Positions 48,794-60,218 of a stretch of DNA of 64,000 bases are shown in pieces. Positions within the stretch are counted from its first letter, which is position 1; every line of letters begins with the position of its first letter. The notes beneath the pieces were generated by a model, which made no database searches, was not told the DNA's origin, and saw only the letters and a list, made by a program, of their open reading frames with translations. The DNA is from Capitulum mitella (Eukaryota; Arthropoda; Thecostraca; Pollicipedomorpha; Pollicipedidae). The position numbers were made by a program, and so were the translations under genes. The stretch covers positions 15,766,970 through 15,830,969 of the forward strand of contig CP099841.1 of NCBI GenBank assembly GCA_030062745.1. Reading direction: 5' to 3'.

Positions 48794-48868
48794 CCTCCTC
48801 GATGGCTCAATGGTGAGTGTGCAGGACTCGGGATCTAAGGGTCCCTGGTTTGAGTCCTGAATTATCGC
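48794..48868 (+). repeat. tRNA-like segment 3' of Penelope-like element 2, plus arm
   Basis: CCTCGATGGCTCAATGGTGA followed by GGTTTGAGTCC gives A- and B-box-like elements nearly identical to the copy at 47431-47500. The body after it (GAGGCTGTGGCATATACATG) and the tail to about 49050 also match. Confidence 0.6.
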
Positions 48869-48957
48869 AAATCCTTCGAGGCTGTGGCATATACATGGCT
48901 GAAAGCCTTACGCTAGCTGATCCTCCTCACAACCAACTACCATCTAACCAAGTAACA

Positions 48958-48997
48958 TTTGACGACAGCCGGAGAAGCAACTAGCCGAAACGTTGTG
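48958..48997 (+). ncRNA. Hammerhead-ribozyme-like core (candidate), plus arm
   Basis: TTTGACGACAGCCGG, an AGAAGCAA loop, then CTAGCCGAAACG. The TGACGA and GAAAC portions match the hammerhead core better than in the minus copy, but stem II is weaker and no cleavage-site helix was identified. The evidence is motif-level only. Confidence 0.25.
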
Positions 48998-49149
48998 GAC
49001 ATAGTTACACACAGGATATTGACAATAGTACGAAAAATTCTTCCATCCGTAAATGAGTTGGAGATGTGTTCTTCAGATCGACATGGAAGAAGATGGGTAC
49101 ATGGGTATAAGGCTACGCGGTCTTTTTCCCAATATTACTACAAAGCTTC

Positions 49150-50077
49150 CTGTGGCGACATTGGTATCACTGACACCTGAGGCACAGCGCAAGAGTAGCA
49201 CCAAACTGTCTTACATACGGCTGTCTGCCTTATATACGTTGTCTAACTATTAAACCGTAAATGGTATCCGATCCTTTTAAAAAGACGCACGCATAAAAGA
49301 AATCAAATGCTAAACGACGCATCATTTTCGTTGTTTTGTTTGTTATCTGCAAAGAAAACGATATCAAACTGGGCATCCTCTTGAGCCCGCACAACGAAAA
49401 TAATCAGAAAACGATTGCGTTTAGTGCTCCAGGCGGAACGTTCTCTCCCGTTTCAGGAACTGATAAATGACCGTCACTGCTGGGGGCATGTGCAGTCATT
49501 GTTAAATCCTTTATGCAGTTTCAAAACATACATCTAACATCTTAAATTGATACGAAATGTAAATACATAACATTTTAGCAAACAGCTACCGTACAAACAA
49601 AATCCTGTCTTCGCACGGACGGTATCTCAGGCAGTCAAGAATCCTCCGTCGGTGATCCCGACGGTGGCGCCGCGACAGCGGAGGCCAGAGGCAGTACTAC
49701 GCCTCGCCACAGATGCTCCGTCTGTAGGCTGCGTTGGCGGCGGCAGACGAGCAGTTTCGCGAACGTTCATCAGGGACATTTTGTTACATTGGATTCTAGC
49801 GTTTGCTGAAGGGGGTGAGTTGGCTGCCTCTACGGTCTTGCATTACATGCTTGCGCAAACAGTGAGGGTACAGCACGACATCGGACGTCTTTGCGGGCAT
49901 GTTCCCTGCTATGTTGACGAATGCGGGAACAAAATGAGCACGTTATTCCAGCTTAATCGTGCATTCAGTTTTGTAAACAGTGTCATTATACATACATTAC
50001 GCATCATTTTGATTCCACATTCCCAATATGTTTGGTGAAACACTGCCTCAGTTTCCCTTAATGAGGAGCCGCTACTG
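49150..50077 (+). mobile_element. hAT-type MITE, copy 2
   Basis: The body is homologous in the same orientation to 46019-46882 (for example ACACCTGAGGCACAGCGCAA and GTTGACGAATGCGGGAACAA). The left end is decayed (CTGTGGCGACATTGG) and the right end reads GAGGAGCCGCTACTG. Flanking octamers AAAGCTTC and CGAATTTC agree at 5 of 8, consistent with an old target duplication. Confidence 0.7.
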
Positions 50078-50089
50078 CGAATTTCTTAA

Positions 50090-51130
50090 CCTTTTGCCCG
50101 GAGGACTCAACGGCATAGCCTATTTCTGGCGTTGGGGGCCAGATTCGCCCCCCCCCCGAGATCTCAAGTGCTACACATCCGATTTCATCGCAAAAAAAGA
50201 ACGGAAATCGATTCGCCATGACGTAAAGTGCATTTTTATGAAAGACGTTGCCAAAATTCTGAGAGGGATGAATGCAGGGGCAAAAAAGATAAAAATGGGA
50301 TATTTTTGGATTTGTTGTAACTCCGCTGTTTATGGACCGATTTGGATACAGTCGGCATGAATCGAGAGCTTATGAACGGGACTCCTAAGGTTTGCCCATA
50401 TGTTTCGAATTTTAAGAAAATTCATAGGCGTTCGCTGGGATGAACAAAGAATGGAGAACTATTTTCTTTAAGCTTAATTAACAAAAGTTATTATTAACAT
50501 AATAATTTTTTTATCTTAAGATGTCTTAACTTTGTATTAAATATGAATAATATTATATTGGTACATATATATTAATATCATATACCATATAATGGATAAT
50601 AAATAACAAAAAAGAACATAACACAACATACAAACACAATATAATCAACAAAAAAAAGTTGACAACATTTTTTGTGTTTTGCTTATCACGTCACATCGAA
50701 GAAGTACAAATTACATTACACTGTTCGTATAATATTAGCATACGCGGTGCCAGGAACATGAGAAAGGGGGCCTGTCGTGGTCGCATGTTGGTCAGGTCAG
50801 CTTACGACCTTTTGCCGAAAATGCCTTCCAGTGGCCCCCAGAGTCACATGGAATGATCTTGAGTATTTTCGTGTTGTTTGAAAACGTTACCAGTTATTTT
50901 GATTGACTATCACTGAAACGCCAGTTTATGGCTGTTGTCATATAGAGCACGTGTGCTGGCATTTTAGGTCCTAGCTCAGTGGCCCGGCCTGATATCAGCC
51001 TGAAACTTGGTACACAAGTGAACTGGTTTGGTTATTGGGTCATTCAACGACGCTCTCGCCTGCCAGGGTCATTTCGCGTCGCAACCTCTCACGGCGGTTG
51101 TCACGAGAGACGGCGAAATGTCGCTATTAC
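50090..51130. other. Gene-free AT-rich stretch
   Basis: There is no supported gene. The block near 50100-50170 (C run followed by CGAGATCTCAAG) resembles MITE end structures elsewhere, but no partner was found. Confidence 0.35.
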
Positions 51131-51199
51131 CCGGGACTCGAACCGGGGATCTTCCGGCCACAAGGCGAGCATGGTAACCGCTATGCTACACCGCTCCCG
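51131..51199 (-). repeat. tRNA-like SINE head with perfect B box
   Basis: The minus strand reads GGGAGCGGTGTAGCATAGCGG, with the A box inside it, and ends in a perfect B box, GGTTCGAGTCC. A TTGTGG loop recalls a Thr or His anticodon arm, but the anticodon stem and acceptor stem do not pair. It is best read as the head of a tRNA-derived SINE rather than a functional tRNA. Confidence 0.5.
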
Positions 51200-51909
51200 G
51201 TTCACAAGTAAAAGGCACCCTCCTGTGAAACATATATTCCGGGTTTGGCATTTGGAAGAACAGCGCCAAAATTATTGCTATGGAGCCAGATTTTAAATTT
51301 TGACCTTGCTCTCACTTTGTAAAATTGGCCTCAGATTAACAAAATTATATCTGTATTCTTGCCCAGCTGTTTGCCTATACAACAATGTAAACATTCAAGT
51401 TTACCCTAAAAATCCTATTTTGGCAGACATTTTCCTTTCTTTCCTTCTCTTCAACAACGCAAAAATAGCCTGAGATGCCTCCCATGAATGTGGCTTGGCT
51501 CCGCCCCTGAGCCAAATAAATTATGAAATTTTGGCCCAGTGCGTAGAAAGGATAGGTAGGAAAGATGACAAAGTTTCGTGAAGCGGCTTGGAAAAAACTC
51601 TGAAATTGGCAAGCATAAAAACCCGAGGGGAGGCGGATTCAGCCCCCCGCCCTCACCTCGTGCCAGGAATAGGACAAACGAGCTCAACATGATAAACATC
51701 ACAGTTGTGAAATGACGGCAGAATCATTTTGGTTTGCGGGACTGAAATGCAAAGGGTGTTTTTTTTTGTTACTGCTATCATCGAAACATATTTTCTCTTG
51801 CGTTCCAATGACTAGCCGACGTTGCTGGTCAATAACTGGCATCTCAGGGCATGGGACTATTAAAAGGTCTTTTTTATTCAAACGAATTTTTTTTACTACT
51901 CCCACCTGA

Positions 51910-52560
51910 AAGTCTTTTTCGCGTTGCGAAAACTACGTAATACTGAACAAATACAGACAATTTCCAACTGCACGACTATACACCATATACGCATTATACG
52001 CCGAGTATACACCGAGTATACACATTCAGACGAAGTGAACGCAGACCGTAAAATCGACGAAAATCACAGCTCTGAATGTTTTCGTACCTGAGTGATTGAA
52101 CATCTGCTGAATGTCTTGAATTACGATTCCTTGTTGAACAGTGTTGATACCCAGGGAAATGTTTTAAGAATTACCATGCCGTTTCTGCTGTAGCTTGACA
52201 AATCCAATGAAGACAGAAATGAATTCGGTGCTGATTCTGGAGCAGCGATATTCCGTATGTTGCTATTTAGCCTGTAATAAAAAATGGCAAGGGTTCAGCT
52301 GAGCTTTTATAAGTCGCATGGAGAGATATTAAATTAAAGAAAATCGAGAACATCTGAAGCCTGAGGCACGTCTCCTCCGGTCATGTGGATTTTATTTCAT
52401 TTAAGAGAGGCATAACAAAGATGTTTTTGTACTACCCCGGCCGAGTCATTTTTTCCCCATTTCAAAAACCACGTAATACGTAACAAATTTAGACAATTTC
52501 CGGCTGCACGAGTATACACCGATTACAGATTCGTAGAAAAATTGCACAGCAGCTGTAGCA
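51910..52560. repeat. Direct duplication of a short block
   Basis: A block with ACGTAATAC, ACAATTTCC and GCTGCACGAGTATACACC-like phrases occurs near 51930-51990 and again near 52470-52520 in the same orientation. No function is assigned. Confidence 0.4.
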
Positions 52561-52607
52561 CTGGAGCTTCCAACGCATGGTTTGCTACCATAATCACGGC
52601 CGACGGA

Positions 52608-52767
52608 CAAGGGCGCAGACAAGGGGGCCGACCTCCCACTTTGGGCGGCACTTTTTTGCAAAATCATTGCACATCGTCTTCACAGCAAGCGGTTTTCGTA
52701 TGATCTCACTTCACACTGAGCTCTGTCCCTCCCCTCCCCTTTAAGCAAAATCCTGGCTGCGCCCCTA
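52608..52767. mobile_element. hAT-type short MITE (160 bp)
   Basis: The left end CAAGGGCGCAGAC and the right end inverted (TAGGGGCGCAGCCAGG) form an imperfect inverted repeat with internal G tracts. Flanking octamers CCGACGGA and TCGACGAG share CGACG in register. It belongs with the element at 58329-58500. Confidence 0.55.
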
Positions 52768-53040
52768 TCGACGAGTGAGCGTCCCGTTTTTGTAAACGCC
52801 GTAAGCAGCTCCTGGAAACGGCTCTGAGTGTTGCAGCTCAGCTCCGACGAGACTGGCGTTTGTGCCGGCGCGTGGCAGACAGACGTGGCCGGCGGCAGAC
52901 CGGCTCACGACAGGTAGTGGCCGCCGCCCTCCCGGCCACCCCGGGCAACCGGCGCCAGGTATGGTCAGGTAATGCTATCCGGTCGCGCAGGCGCAGTGCG
53001 GCGCATTCCGGCGCCGTAGGTCGGCCGGCTGGCGGCTTCC

Positions 53041-53089
53041 TCAGTCGAACTCGCACCTTACTGCGGCTCGGACTCGTCCAAGTGTAGGT
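53041..53089 (+). promoter_or_regulatory. Candidate Inr/DPE promoter and non-coding first exon
   Basis: In a CpG-rich island (about 52.84-53.15 kb) there is an arthropod-type initiator TCAGTC at 53041-53046. Taking the A at 53043 as +1, GGACTC sits exactly at +28, matching the downstream promoter element at 5 of 6 positions. A good donor (TAG then GTATGT) follows at about 53086-53093. This could be the first exon of the tropomyosin gene 7 kb downstream, which has an acceptor just before its ATG. The link is inference. Confidence 0.3.
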
Positions 53090-53109
53090 ATGTCACCGCG
53101 CCGCCGGCT

Positions 53110-53345
53110 GCCGCGCCGGCCGGCTCCGCCGCGCGTTAGAGGAGACCCTGGTCCTGAACATCTGTCGTACGACCCTGGCGTATAGTGAGGGAGCCCGTTT
53201 GCTTGACACCTGTCACGGGATCCTGCCATGTAGTGAGGGAGCCCCTGTACAGGACACCTGACACCTCTGGACCCTGCCGCCTGCGCGGTGGGAAAGAGCC
53301 CCTTTCCTGGACACCTGTTCGAGGACCACGACGTATGATGGGAGG
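53110..53345. repeat. Minisatellite, about 50-bp period, four units
   Basis: The phrase TAGTGAGGGAGCCC, or a variant, recurs at 53184, 53232, about 53287 and about 53337, alternating with GGACACCTG phrases. Confidence 0.6.
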
Positions 53346-54429
53346 GAGTTGTACGTGCCCCATTCCTATGGCCTGGAATCGGGGCTAAATGAGTACCTTG
53401 AATGGTAAGGTAGTGGCTGTCTTAGTATTTCTTGTATTGTTTTGCCAAAACAGTTGCTTTTAACTTTGGAAACAACATTGCTATTGTTTTAATTCTGAAT
53501 GCATTTTGTGTCCGGGTTCCTCTTCGTAGGGGGATTCTCTGTCATATTCTCTTACGAAATATGGTCGTATTTCCTCCTTACGAAAATTCCGTCTGCTCTT
53601 CTCACTTCTCTGATGAATGCTGTGACGTGAGACAGGGAACGTGTATGATATGAAAGATCATACCAATAATGCAGTGAGGCTGCGGTCAGCGAACAATGCT
53701 TCAGCACATTCTTCCTGTCGATGTAGGTGAAGGTCACAATTGGCTGCCGGTCATCTGGCCGCACCAAGAACCCATTAAAACGTGACTGAGTTTTTCATGA
53801 GGTACCATTACTAACGGCCGCCAGGATAGGGCGCAGTGTACTGCAGTACACGGACAGAGATCATCATGGCTATTGTTGAGAAAGGCTTCGATCTCGTGCA
53901 CATTAAAAGTTAGCAAAAATGCTCGTATATGGTGATCTTCTGGCGGTACTTGAATTTTAAACTTGTTTTGCACCGCACCTTCATATGTACCACACGTGCA
54001 GTGGTGTTATTGTTCTTGTTGATGGCCGAAGCCGAGCATTGGCGGTCCTCTCCTTGCTGACAGTGGTTGACGATGCGCGAGGCGCTGTACAATAGTAGCC
54101 TGGGGCTGCGGGGGACATGTCCCCGTAGTTTTCCGGAAGTGATGATTTGTCCCTCCCCTAATTTTTCAGGTGTCAAATCGGTATTCCCACTGGCAACACA
54201 GTTTCGTAAACTTTGAAGTCTAACAAAAGGGATTTCAACTGTAGTTTGTTATGCAACGCCTGAAAAGTGTTTTCCACCCTCCGCCCAACGTTTTCTTGGT
54301 GGATTGCAGTCAGTTTGTCCCCTTCCCCCCCAGTTTCTGAACCGTGGCTACACCCATGGTTGACAGTGGTTAAACACCCTCGCACATTGATGATTGTCTA
54401 GTAGGTGCGGTGACCGTCCTCACCCTGTT
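53346..54429. other. Gene-free stretch
   Basis: No exon or element is supported here. Confidence 0.4.
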
Positions 54430-54950
54430 GCCTGTGTGTGGTCCAGTATATATAATGTTGATCCTCTTCGTATTGACTGTGGTCCAGCACATACAATGAT
54501 GATGTCCCCCGTTGACTGTGTTCCAGTACATTCAGGGGTCATACCGTCCCTGCTGACTGTGATCCAGTACATACAATGGTAATGCCCTCCCTGTTGACTG
54601 TGGTTCAGTGCATACATTGGTGATCCTCTTCCTGTTAACTGTGGTCCAGTGCATACAGCGGTGATCCTTTTCCTGTCGACTGTGGTCCAGCGCATGCAGT
54701 GGTGATCTTCCTTTCGAATGTGCTCTCGTGCAGACAGTGGTGTTCTTTTCCTGTTGACAGTCGTTCAGTACATACACAGGTGATCCTCTTCCTGTCGACT
54801 GTGATCCAGTACATACAGTGGTGATACCCTCTGATACCCTCCTTGTTGACTGAGGCTCAGTACATACAGTGGTGATCCTCCTCCTGTTGACTGTGGTCTA
54901 GTACACACAGTGGTGATCCCTATCCTGTTGACTCTGGTCCCTGTGGACAG
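54430..54950. repeat. 41-bp minisatellite, about twelve units
   Basis: Units of about 41 bp contain GTTGACTGTGGTCCAGTACA and GTGGTGATCCTCTTCC variants. Landmark spacings are 39, 41, 41, 40 and 42. Minus-strand open frames across it are repeats, not a gene. Confidence 0.85.
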
Positions 54951-56290
54951 CCGCTGCTGACGGATTTTGAGTTAAATTTCACTCATTTTCGTCCGATTGG
55001 CTTTGCCAATTTCAGTGCCTTTACGTGGGACTGTAGTTGCAACGTATTGCAAACATCAGTCCAGGCGGGTCCAGGAAGCAAAAATAAGAGGTAAATGTAA
55101 CTATTGGAGGTGTTACTAGTGTATTAACACTACCCAACCATGGTTCATATTTCCATGCTTTTCTCTTATTTTTCCTGCATTCTCCCCTGCCAATGAATGC
55201 ACAAGTGTATGTTGCACATGCTTTGTCACAAATGTCACTGCGGGCTGAAATCAGTGATGTGAATCATTAGGCGTGAATCGATGTCTGAACCTTCGAAATT
55301 TGTGTATCTGGTTTCGCCTGTGACCCTTATTTTTGTTTCCACTAAAGCCTACATCCTTTTGTCAATTTTGTGTCATCTAAAGACGTTTACTCTGCTAGCC
55401 ATATCTTGTTTTCGGCATGTGGAATCTAATTACATATGCCGTTGCATTTCTCCTCTACCTTGCACCCTGTGATGATGTTTCCTGCAGCCGCCCTTGCGAG
55501 CCGAGCCTTTGCACCCGAAACATTTTTTAGACAAGTGTGTATTGTTCATTACCATAAATGTCCCTCACTTAAAGTATTGCTAAATATTAGCTTAGAGCAC
55601 CGAGCCGCATTTGTGCCATGTACGGCATTATTTTTCTGGGCGGTGGGGGGCGTGTAAAAAAGACAAATGGGAAAAGACAGGGAAAATAGCAAAATTGTAG
55701 CACGATAGTGCAGTTTGGCTTCGGCGCCGGAACACCTCGGGGGAGGGGTGCGAATCCTCCAGCATGAAAATAGGGCTAAGCTCGACATGCACGTGTATTT
55801 TGTCTATGACAACTGTCTAGGTCTTTCGCGTGGTCCCTTGCGCTCCGGTGTAAGAAACTTCATCGTTTATGTTAACTCTTCGCAACGTTTGCTTTAGATC
55901 GGATGAACAGAGTTGCAGAAAAACGAGCAGAATGCTTTATGTTCATCATTTTATTTTGGTTAATCTTGATTGCCCTGACCCAGGCTACCTGTGCCCTTGG
56001 GAGTGTAAATTAATCGCATCGGCTAACTCACCACAATTTTGTGTAGCTAGCTGTCTGGCATAACCCACTTCAGAGGCAACAGTGCCCTTCCTACGGCCTG
56101 ATAATCGATGCGCCCCTCAACCGGCCTTCCGAATTCGTCGGGCTGTCGTGAAAAAAGAACATACCGATTTTAAAATGTCAGACGGAAAAACGTGAGCTGA
56201 GGGTTGAACAGGAAACGCGCAAAACTGCAGTGTTCTAGCGTTTTTGCGGCGAACGCTGTACTTAAAACATGAGGGGTGGGCGTTCTTTGT
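54951..56290. other. Gene-free stretch
   Basis: No gene or element with paired ends was found. Confidence 0.4.
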
Positions 56291-56299
56291 TTAACCTCG

Positions 56300-56341
56300 A
56301 TCGCTTAACAAACGCCCCCATCAGTGCGTTTGTTAAGCGAT
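56300..56341. repeat. Perfect 16-bp inverted repeat with TTAA in each arm
   Basis: Arms 56300-56315 and 56326-56341 are perfectly complementary around a 10-base loop. Each arm contains CTTAACAAACGC or its complement, so the core reads TTAA, CAAACGC, loop, GCGTTTG, TTAA. It may be the ends of a TTAA-type element with the interior lost. Confidence 0.7.
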
Positions 56342-56779
56342 GGGGAAATACGCTTGCCATTTGAAAAGATGCGCCGGAGCAGCAGCATTTTCATCACCAG
56401 CGGCACGAAATGTAAAAACATTGCATTCAAAACCACTAGTGGAAAGTGGACAGCGACGCGCCAATTCCGTCCCCAGGGCAGCCACATTCAGGGCCACCCC
56501 TTGTTCTGTTCCATTGTGTTACAGGACATGTCTCACGGACTGCAGGTAGTCTCCACTGTCACCATCCTCCCGGTGTAAGCAATGAACAGTGATGCCAGCA
56601 TTGGCACCCTGCCGACACGGCGGCTTTAAATTACGACACCCTGATATAGTTCACTCTGATGACGCCAGTATGACGTCTGGTTTTGACGTCGCCAGACGGC
56701 TCCGGCAGACGTTCATTCGGGTTAACACCAACCCCGCCGGACGCATCGCAGACCGTCAACTGAGGAACAGGCACTCCTA

Positions 56780-57010
56780 GTCTCCTGGCTGACGGTCGGT
56801 CCACCTCGGCACTGGTAACCCTTGGTTGGCTTGCGGTGGATCGGTGGTAACACTCGGTCAGTCCGTCGGCGGTGGACCGGTGGTTACCCTCGGTCGGTTG
56901 GCGGCGGGCCGGTGGTAACTCTCGGTCGGTCGGTTGGCATTGGGTCGATGGTAATCCTCAGTTGTCGGCTGGCGGCGTCGGTGCAGCGGTAGCCGTCGGT
57001 TGGCCGGCTG
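56780..57010. repeat. Degenerate minisatellite, about 34-bp period
   Basis: GGTAAC-like landmarks recur at 56814, 56846, 56882, 56914 and 56950, each with a CGGTCGGT-like phrase. The block is GC-rich. Confidence 0.6.
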
Positions 57011-57169
57011 TCGCAGTTTTGCCTCTCGTGTTACCGTTGCCGGCGATGTGGGCTGGCCGGTCGGCGCCATTCTGCGTGTGCCTCCCGAAATAGTCGCGTG
57101 GCCCGGCTGGCTCGCGGCTGGCTGGCGGCCACAGGCTGCGTTTCGAGGGTTGTGTGACCGCGTCTGGTA

Positions 57170-57345
57170 AGGTTCGGAGACTGGTTCGGTCACCAGGCAC
57201 ACACTGGAGACCACAGGCAAGACCATGGACCAGGGCTGGTTCAGGCACCAGTAAAACACTGGAATGACAGGCAGAGCCATAGACGAGGGCTGGTCCAGCC
57301 GACAGTAAAACACTGGAGACTACAGACAGAGTGACAGACCGGGCT
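57170..57345. repeat. Minisatellite, 54-55-bp period, three units
   Basis: CACTGGA recurs at 57202, 57257 and 57311. Units share ACAGGCAGAGCCATAGAC-like and GGGCTGG phrases. Confidence 0.65.
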
Positions 57346-57756
57346 GGGCCGATTACCTGGATACAACTGGGTGCAGACCACAGCCGGCCGAGCCGCCTGA
57401 AGAAGGCCAGACCGGTCTGGGTAACCACGGTCTGATACTGCCAAATGCAGTGGTCGACTGCAGACCACCGGAACGCAGAGGACGGATGATCGGCGGCCTG
57501 AAAACGTTCAGAGTGACTCGACCACAGGGCGGACAGGACAGGACTGACAGGACCACAGGACCACAGGACTGGGCGAGCCGTCCGCCTGCGTCCCGTGATG
57601 ACGCACCGGCCATAACATCACTGATACAAAGTCCGGCTCACACTGGCACCCCGACCTGGCGCCACGATTCGACGAACCGGACCGTCACGGCGTCTCGTCG
57701 CCTGCCGAGCGCTGACGTGTCTTGTGGTGACATGACGTCAGGGACGAACAGACAGC

Positions 57757-58120
57757 TCACGATCCCCCTGCTGACGCCGCCTGGAGCTGCCAGCCCAGAG
57801 CGGTCCTGCGCGTCCGCTGTCCGGGCAGCCGGGCGGGGCCCAGCCACGTCGGCCTTCAACACCAGCGGGTCCAGTGGGTCGGCCGGACCGGCTGGCGCGC
57901 CCGCGACCTTCGGCCCGTTTCGGCCGGTTTGACCATATTTGGCCAGAGCGGCGGCACTCGGCGGCCTGCTGTGCCGCCGAGCGCCGGTGCGCGGCTGAAT
58001 CGCCGGCCGTCCGCTCAGCTTCCCGGGGACAGTCGGCGGCCTGTGCACCAGGTTCAGCCGATCCACGTCCACCGTCTGCAGCCTGGCGCCGAAGCTGGAG
58101 ACGGAGGTGCAACTGCTCAT
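57757..58120 (-). CDS. Possible coding exon, unknown product
   Basis: The minus strand is open from an ATG at 58120 (MSSCTSVSSFGARLQTVD and onward) through a GC-rich segment. Possible donors occur near 57782 (GTCAGC) and about 57757 (GTGAGC). Composition and the CpG-rich setting would suit a first exon, but no domain is recognised and an overlapping frame is also open. No downstream exon was found. It may be non-coding. Confidence 0.2.
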
Positions 58121-58328
58121 GGAATGTCACTTTTTTCATTATTTGGAGCTGAGGTCGTGGGGTCCGTTCCTGAAACTGTTAGAAAACGTTCACAGAACGA
58201 AGTTAATCCATTCCCTAGATGGACTTAGGCTGCAGCCCTTACTTAAGAATTGCACTACTTAAGCATTGCAAGTTCTTTTCTCCCTTTTGATGCAGGCATG
58301 CTCCATGCGATACGATCGTTCTGATATG

Positions 58329-58500
58329 CAGGGGCGCAGCCAAGATCTTCCTAAGGGGGGGGGACGAGGGCGGAACTTGGTGTGCACTGAAATCGTACGA
58401 AAAACGCCAGCCAGGAAGACGATATGCAATGGTTTTCACAAAAAAATGTGGACCTCAGAGGGGTTCCGCCCCCCCCCCCCACCACCCGGCTGCGCCTGTG
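58329..58500. mobile_element. hAT-type short MITE (172 bp) with 7/8 target duplication
   Basis: The left end CAGGGGCGCAGCC and the right end inverted CACAGGCGCAGCC match at 11 of 13 positions, with G and C tracts just inside. Flanking octamers are CTGATATG (58321-58328) and CTGAAATG (58501-58508), differing at one base. There is no coding capacity. Confidence 0.7.
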
Positions 58501-58508
58501 CTGAAATG

Positions 58509-60179
58509 CACATGGAGATTGCAGGAAACAACGATATCGAAGCGAGTTTTAAGCATCAGAACATTTCGTGGGACGCATGACATGAAGAGATACTGCCTTT
58601 CTCTTGGAATCCGGGAGTGTGTTTTGAAACAGTGTTTGGGATATTTACTTCGCGTTTTTTTTTCTTCGTGCAAAATCCAATGTATTTCGACACACATGCG
58701 ATTCCTTTTCCGTTTCTTTGGTGTTTTGCAAGAATGGGAAATGGACGTTTTATATCTGAACCTGTAGCTGTTTCACCAACACCCATGATATTGCTTAGGC
58801 TCGGGATGTCAATGCTGAGGGATTGAAAACGTCAATTGATGTAACGCTGAAGCGTGAAACGTGATCCCGGATAATTCTGAAAGCATGAACGGATTTAAAG
58901 GAAAAAATGAGGCAGTATTCTGATGAAAACTGCATGACTCGTTGCCCATTGTTTGCAAAAGTAAGCTTAAGAAGGCTTAGTGTAAGCCAGTAGGAAGCGT
59001 TATGACCAGGTCGGCCACTCAGTTTTTTGTGTTCCTGCTGGTGGTAGAACTAGGTCATTGACCTCGTTCATATTCGTAATCAGTTCGAGCTGCCAGTGCA
59101 CAGCAAGGTCTGTGGGATCGCGGAAGGAGGATGGTAAGGGGACACGAAAGGAGGACGGCAGGCCGCCATCATCCCTGGCGTGACCCGAACCGCCGCGCGC
59201 CGCGCCCACCGGAACTGGGCGTGATGAGCCGCGCACACCCTGTGCATTGTCACTCGGCGCTGGAAATTGTACCATTACATGCAAGGCGTCCGAGGGCAGG
59301 CGTGTACCAATCTGTGGGACACGCATGTCGGAACGAGCCGGGACTCGACTGCAGTCGGGTCGCAGCAGCTTGTTATTTATGTCACGCCTGTGCCGCTGGG
59401 GTCATGGTAGGCCAGCGGCAGGTGGCAGGAGAGGGTCGCAGCTCAGGTTCAGAAGAGGTAGCCGGAGATACTAAGTTGCTCTGATCTGGCCTGAGACTAG
59501 GTGTTCAATAGCTGTTTTGACAACGGTAAACTTGCCAACACGACCCACGCCGATTTTGATCCCATGTTGCTCTTTGATTTTCCTATTTGAAAGCTGCGGT
59601 GAAACATATGAAGGGAGAGATGCAATTCAGTGGATCTGGAAATCTTGGTGGTGCATTCTGATATGCACATAAAAATGACGGAAATACAGAGGACAGCATG
59701 GGGTCAGATGTGCGACTCCACTGTCGTGAAAACGGCTAGTATGACATTTAAATAATCTAATTTGTGCAACACAGATATTGTGTGGCGTCGCCAAGGCACC
59801 TATTCTGTGCCATCGATCGGCTTTGCGTTCCCTACATAAAAGAGTTAGAGTAAGGACAGCATTTTGCGTTTATTTCGGATGTCCGGGCTCACTGCTGATC
59901 TAGCCCCTCGATGCTCATCATGGCCACCGATGCTGGGCTTACCTTTCAAGCTTCCATTGCAGAGTAATTGTTAGTAGAAAGGAGCCAGACCAAGGCAATT
60001 CTCGTAAAAGTGTGTCTGTGCTGCATTATTTTTCCAACAATAGATGTGTGTGCCTTCCGCCTTCATTATGCACCAGTGTTTGTTATTTGCTTGGCTAGCG
60101 TCGGATAACGAAAGGGCTTACTGCACTAATACCAAGCATCGCCCTAGGGCTCTTTGTCTTACACCAGTTTCCTTGCAGG
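58509..60179. other. Upstream region of the tropomyosin coding exons
   Basis: No coding exon is recognised. If the first exon is at 53.04 kb, this is intron. A convincing acceptor (TTTCCTTGCAG) ends at 60179. Confidence 0.4.
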
Positions 60180-60218
60180 GGTTTTTCGCGGGTGTTGAAT
60201 TCCAAAAAACAAGGCAAC

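Noticed and set aside
51131..51199. Functional tRNA gene
   Set aside because: The B box is perfect, but the acceptor and anticodon stems do not pair. A SINE head explains it better.
54420..54777. Minus-strand repeat-protein open frames
   Set aside because: They translate the 41-bp minisatellite. The period is not a multiple of three, so no stable peptide repeat exists.
57638..58139. Overlapping minus-strand frames as a host gene
   Set aside because: Two frames are open at once in very GC-rich DNA, there is no recognisable domain, and no second exon was found. Kept only as a low-confidence exon.
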